Of a DNA stretch of 64,000 nucleotides, positions 62,585 through 64,000 are shown one piece after another. The stretch is from assembly GCA_964649445.1 (NCBI GenBank), contig CAZYPS010000003.1, forward strand, positions 1 to 64,000, written 5' to 3'. The notes under the pieces are model-generated. The model was not told where the DNA came from. It saw only the letters and a program-made list of their open reading frames with translations, and ran no database searches. Both the position numbers and the translations under genes were made by a program. The stretch is from JAGXLP01 sp964649445 (GTDB lineage Bacteria > Bipolaricaulota > Bipolaricaulia > M55B111). Numbering within the stretch: position 1 is the stretch's first letter; every line of letters begins with the position of its first letter.

Positions 62585-64000
62585 ATGGGTATTTATAGAT
62601 GGAAAACGGTTATATTGTCAGTCCTGGTAATCCTGACTCTGACGCAATTGTCGTTTGTTGCCGGAGCCGGCACGCCCAAACACGGTGGAACGCTCAGAGT
62701 AGCGTTGCCGGCCGAACCTCCGGGTCTCGATCCAACAACGCGTACGGCAGCAGTAATAGATCGCGTGCTCTACAATAACGTCTACCAGGGATTAGTTAGA
62801 ATCGACAGGAATGGAAAAGTAGTACCTTCACTGGCTCGGGACTGGGAGGTTTCTGAGGACGGGACAGTGTATACTTTCTTTTTACAGAAAGGTGTTAAAT
62901 TCCACAACGGCAAAGAATTTACCTCGGAAGACGTCAAATTTACTTTTAACAGAGCTCGAAGCGAAACGACGACAGTTCCCCATCCCGAGTACTTCGCTCC
63001 CATAGAGAGTATTGAAACCCCATCTCAAACCAAAGTTATAATAAACCTTTCTCAACCAAGTTCAATTTTTCTGTTTAACCTTGCAAGAGGCGACTCGGTA
63101 ATCCTACCTGAAGGTATCGAAAACCCGTCGTCCAACCCGATAGGAACGGGTCCGTTCAAATTCGACAACTGGAAAAGAGGGTCGAATCTCCGGCTGACAA
63201 GATACGAGGATTATTACGATAGCGAGTTACCTTATTTGGAAGAAGTAGTCTTCGAGTTTATCGAAGACGTTAATACCAGAATTACTAGCCTGAAAAGCGG
63301 AAGAATAGACGCCATAGCTTACCTCAGCAGTCCGGAGAACGCCGTATCTCTAAAAGAAATGAACTCCATAAAAGTCCTGACCGGGCTGACGACCTGGGAG
63401 GTAATCCTTTCTATGAACAACTCCCGGAAGCCATTCTCCGACCCTCTGGTACGAAAAGCGATAAACTACGCTCTGGACAGAGAAGAAATAATCGAGGGTG
63501 CGACTTTCGGATTCGGGGAAGCGATAGGAAGTCTCATGAGCCCGACCAACCCAAATTACCTGGACCTGTCCTGGCTTTATTCACACGACCCGGACAAGGC
63601 TAGAAAGTTACTGGAGGAATCCGGCTATCCGGATGGTTTCGAAGCAACTCTGACCCTGCCCGCGTCTTACGAACTCTCCCTTCGATCCGGGAAGATAATT
63701 GCGGATCAGGTCAAGAAAGTCGGAATCAACCTCAAGATAGAAAAAATAAGCTGGGCTCAATGGCTTCAGAGGATTTTCTCGAATGCCGAGTACGACTTAA
63801 CGATAATCGGACACTCCGAAGCATTTGATATATCTATCTTCGCCAATCCGGATTATTACTTCAACTACGAGAACGAAAGACTTCAACGGGTTCTCGAGAG
63901 GGCCGAACGTGAAACTGACGAAGCAACTAGAAGACAACTTTATTCAGTGGCTCAATGGATAATAGGGGAGGAAGTTCCTGTGGCTTTTCTCTTTTCCGCC
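62585..64000 (+). CDS. Oligopeptide/dipeptide ABC transporter substrate-binding protein (partial)
   Basis: SBP_bac_5 family protein; 472 codons are seen and the frame runs off the window end without a stop. Signal peptide at residues 1-28 (WKTVILSVLVILTLTQLSFVAG) without a lipobox Cys at the cut. Family blocks: GGTLRVALPAEPPGLDP, VYTFFLQKGVKFHNGKEFT, ENPSSNPIGTGPFKFDNWKRG and a KAINYALDREEIIEGA segment. Ribosome site GGGGGT 5 bases before ATG. It probably opens a peptide or nickel-type uptake operon that continues beyond the window; substrate unknown. Confidence 0.92.
   Translation, partial: MGIYRWKTVILSVLVILTLTQLSFVAGAGTPKHGGTLRVALPAEPPGLDPTTRTAAVIDRVLYNNVYQGLVRIDRNGKVVPSLARDWEVSEDGTVYTFFLQKGVKFHNGKEFTSEDVKFTFNRARSETTTVPHPEYFAPIESIETPSQTKVIINLSQPSSIFLFNLARGDSVILPEGIENPSSNPIGTGPFKFDNWKRGSNLRLTRYEDYYDSELPYLEEVVFEFIEDVNTRITSLKSGRIDAIAYLSSPENAVSLKEMNSIKVLTGLTTWEVILSMNNSRKPFSDPLVRKAINYALDREEIIEGATFGFGEAIGSLMSPTNPNYLDLSWLYSHDPDKARKLLEESGYPDGFEATLTLPASYELSLRSGKIIADQVKKVGINLKIEKISWAQWLQRIFSNAEYDLTIIGHSEAFDISIFANPDYYFNYENERLQRVLERAERETDEATRRQLYSVAQWIIGEEVPVAFLFSA

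Noticed and set aside
1..64000. CRISPR arrays, insertion sequences, prophage, rRNA
   Set aside because: No regularly spaced repeats, transposase or integrase genes, or ribosomal RNA stretches were recognised anywhere in the window.

Overview
The window is a gene-dense bacterial chromosome segment (mid-40s % GC by eye) from what is probably an uncultured anaerobe assembled from a metagenome: a run of 100 Ns at 29221-29320 marks a scaffold join. Nearly all genes have clear homologues in conserved bacterial families. I see no phage, insertion sequence, CRISPR array, rRNA or tRNA. Glutamate dehydrogenase, PEP carboxykinase, peptide and betaine uptake and a corrinoid-type methyltransferase homologue suggest a heterotroph using amino acids and methylated amines, perhaps in a saline habitat. 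I cannot assign a phylum from the sequence alone.

Layout. 0.1-3.8 kb: SsuABC/TauABC-type ABC transporter operon ending in NAD kinase. 3.9-6.5 kb: two tandem ArsB/NhaD-type transporters. 6.5-9.1 kb (minus): ZIP metal transporter, cell-wall amidase, exported thioredoxin-like protein. 9.4-14.8 kb (plus): MiaB, PfkB sugar kinase with CBS protein, ProS, family 2 glycosyltransferase. 14.8-19.2 kb: a long leader with a consensus promoter, then rho-murA-hflX. 19.2-28.1 kb: RicT/PSP1-HolB, a WecA/TagO-type glycosyltransferase, RibD-Rpe-zinc peptidase, acylphosphatase, acyl-CoA ligase, XseB-XseA. 28.1-29.2 kb: an amidohydrolase cut by the gap. 29.7-35.8 kb: a PEPCK-like protein convergent with glutamate dehydrogenase, PckA and an aminotransferase.

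36.7-42.7 kb (minus): one operon encodes the whole aspartate-to-threonine pathway (thrC, an alkaline-phosphatase-superfamily homoserine kinase, hom, asd, lysC). It is preceded by a good promoter and an unannotated 40-codon leader ORF with Thr, Met and Ile codons clustered at its end and overlapping a hairpin. 43.0-46.1 kb: BCCT betaine transporter and an MttB-family methyltransferase without an in-frame amber codon. 46.4-54.5 kb: metK, a 20-bp inverted repeat, thrS, hslUV, DciA-like, recF, alpha/beta hydrolase. 54.7-64 kb: ROK kinase, a divergent DapF-fold protein, tilS-rseP-O-antigen ligase/TPR-nadE, and an oligopeptide-binding protein running off the window end.

The most interesting signals are the putative threonine-operon leader, the non-canonical homoserine kinase operon whose aspartokinase and homoserine dehydrogenase lack obvious feedback domains, the PEPCK-like and DapF-like divergent enzymes, candidate leaderless transcripts (3880, 54478), and several structured intergenic stretches with no assigned function. 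All calls come from reading the sequence; no database search was possible.
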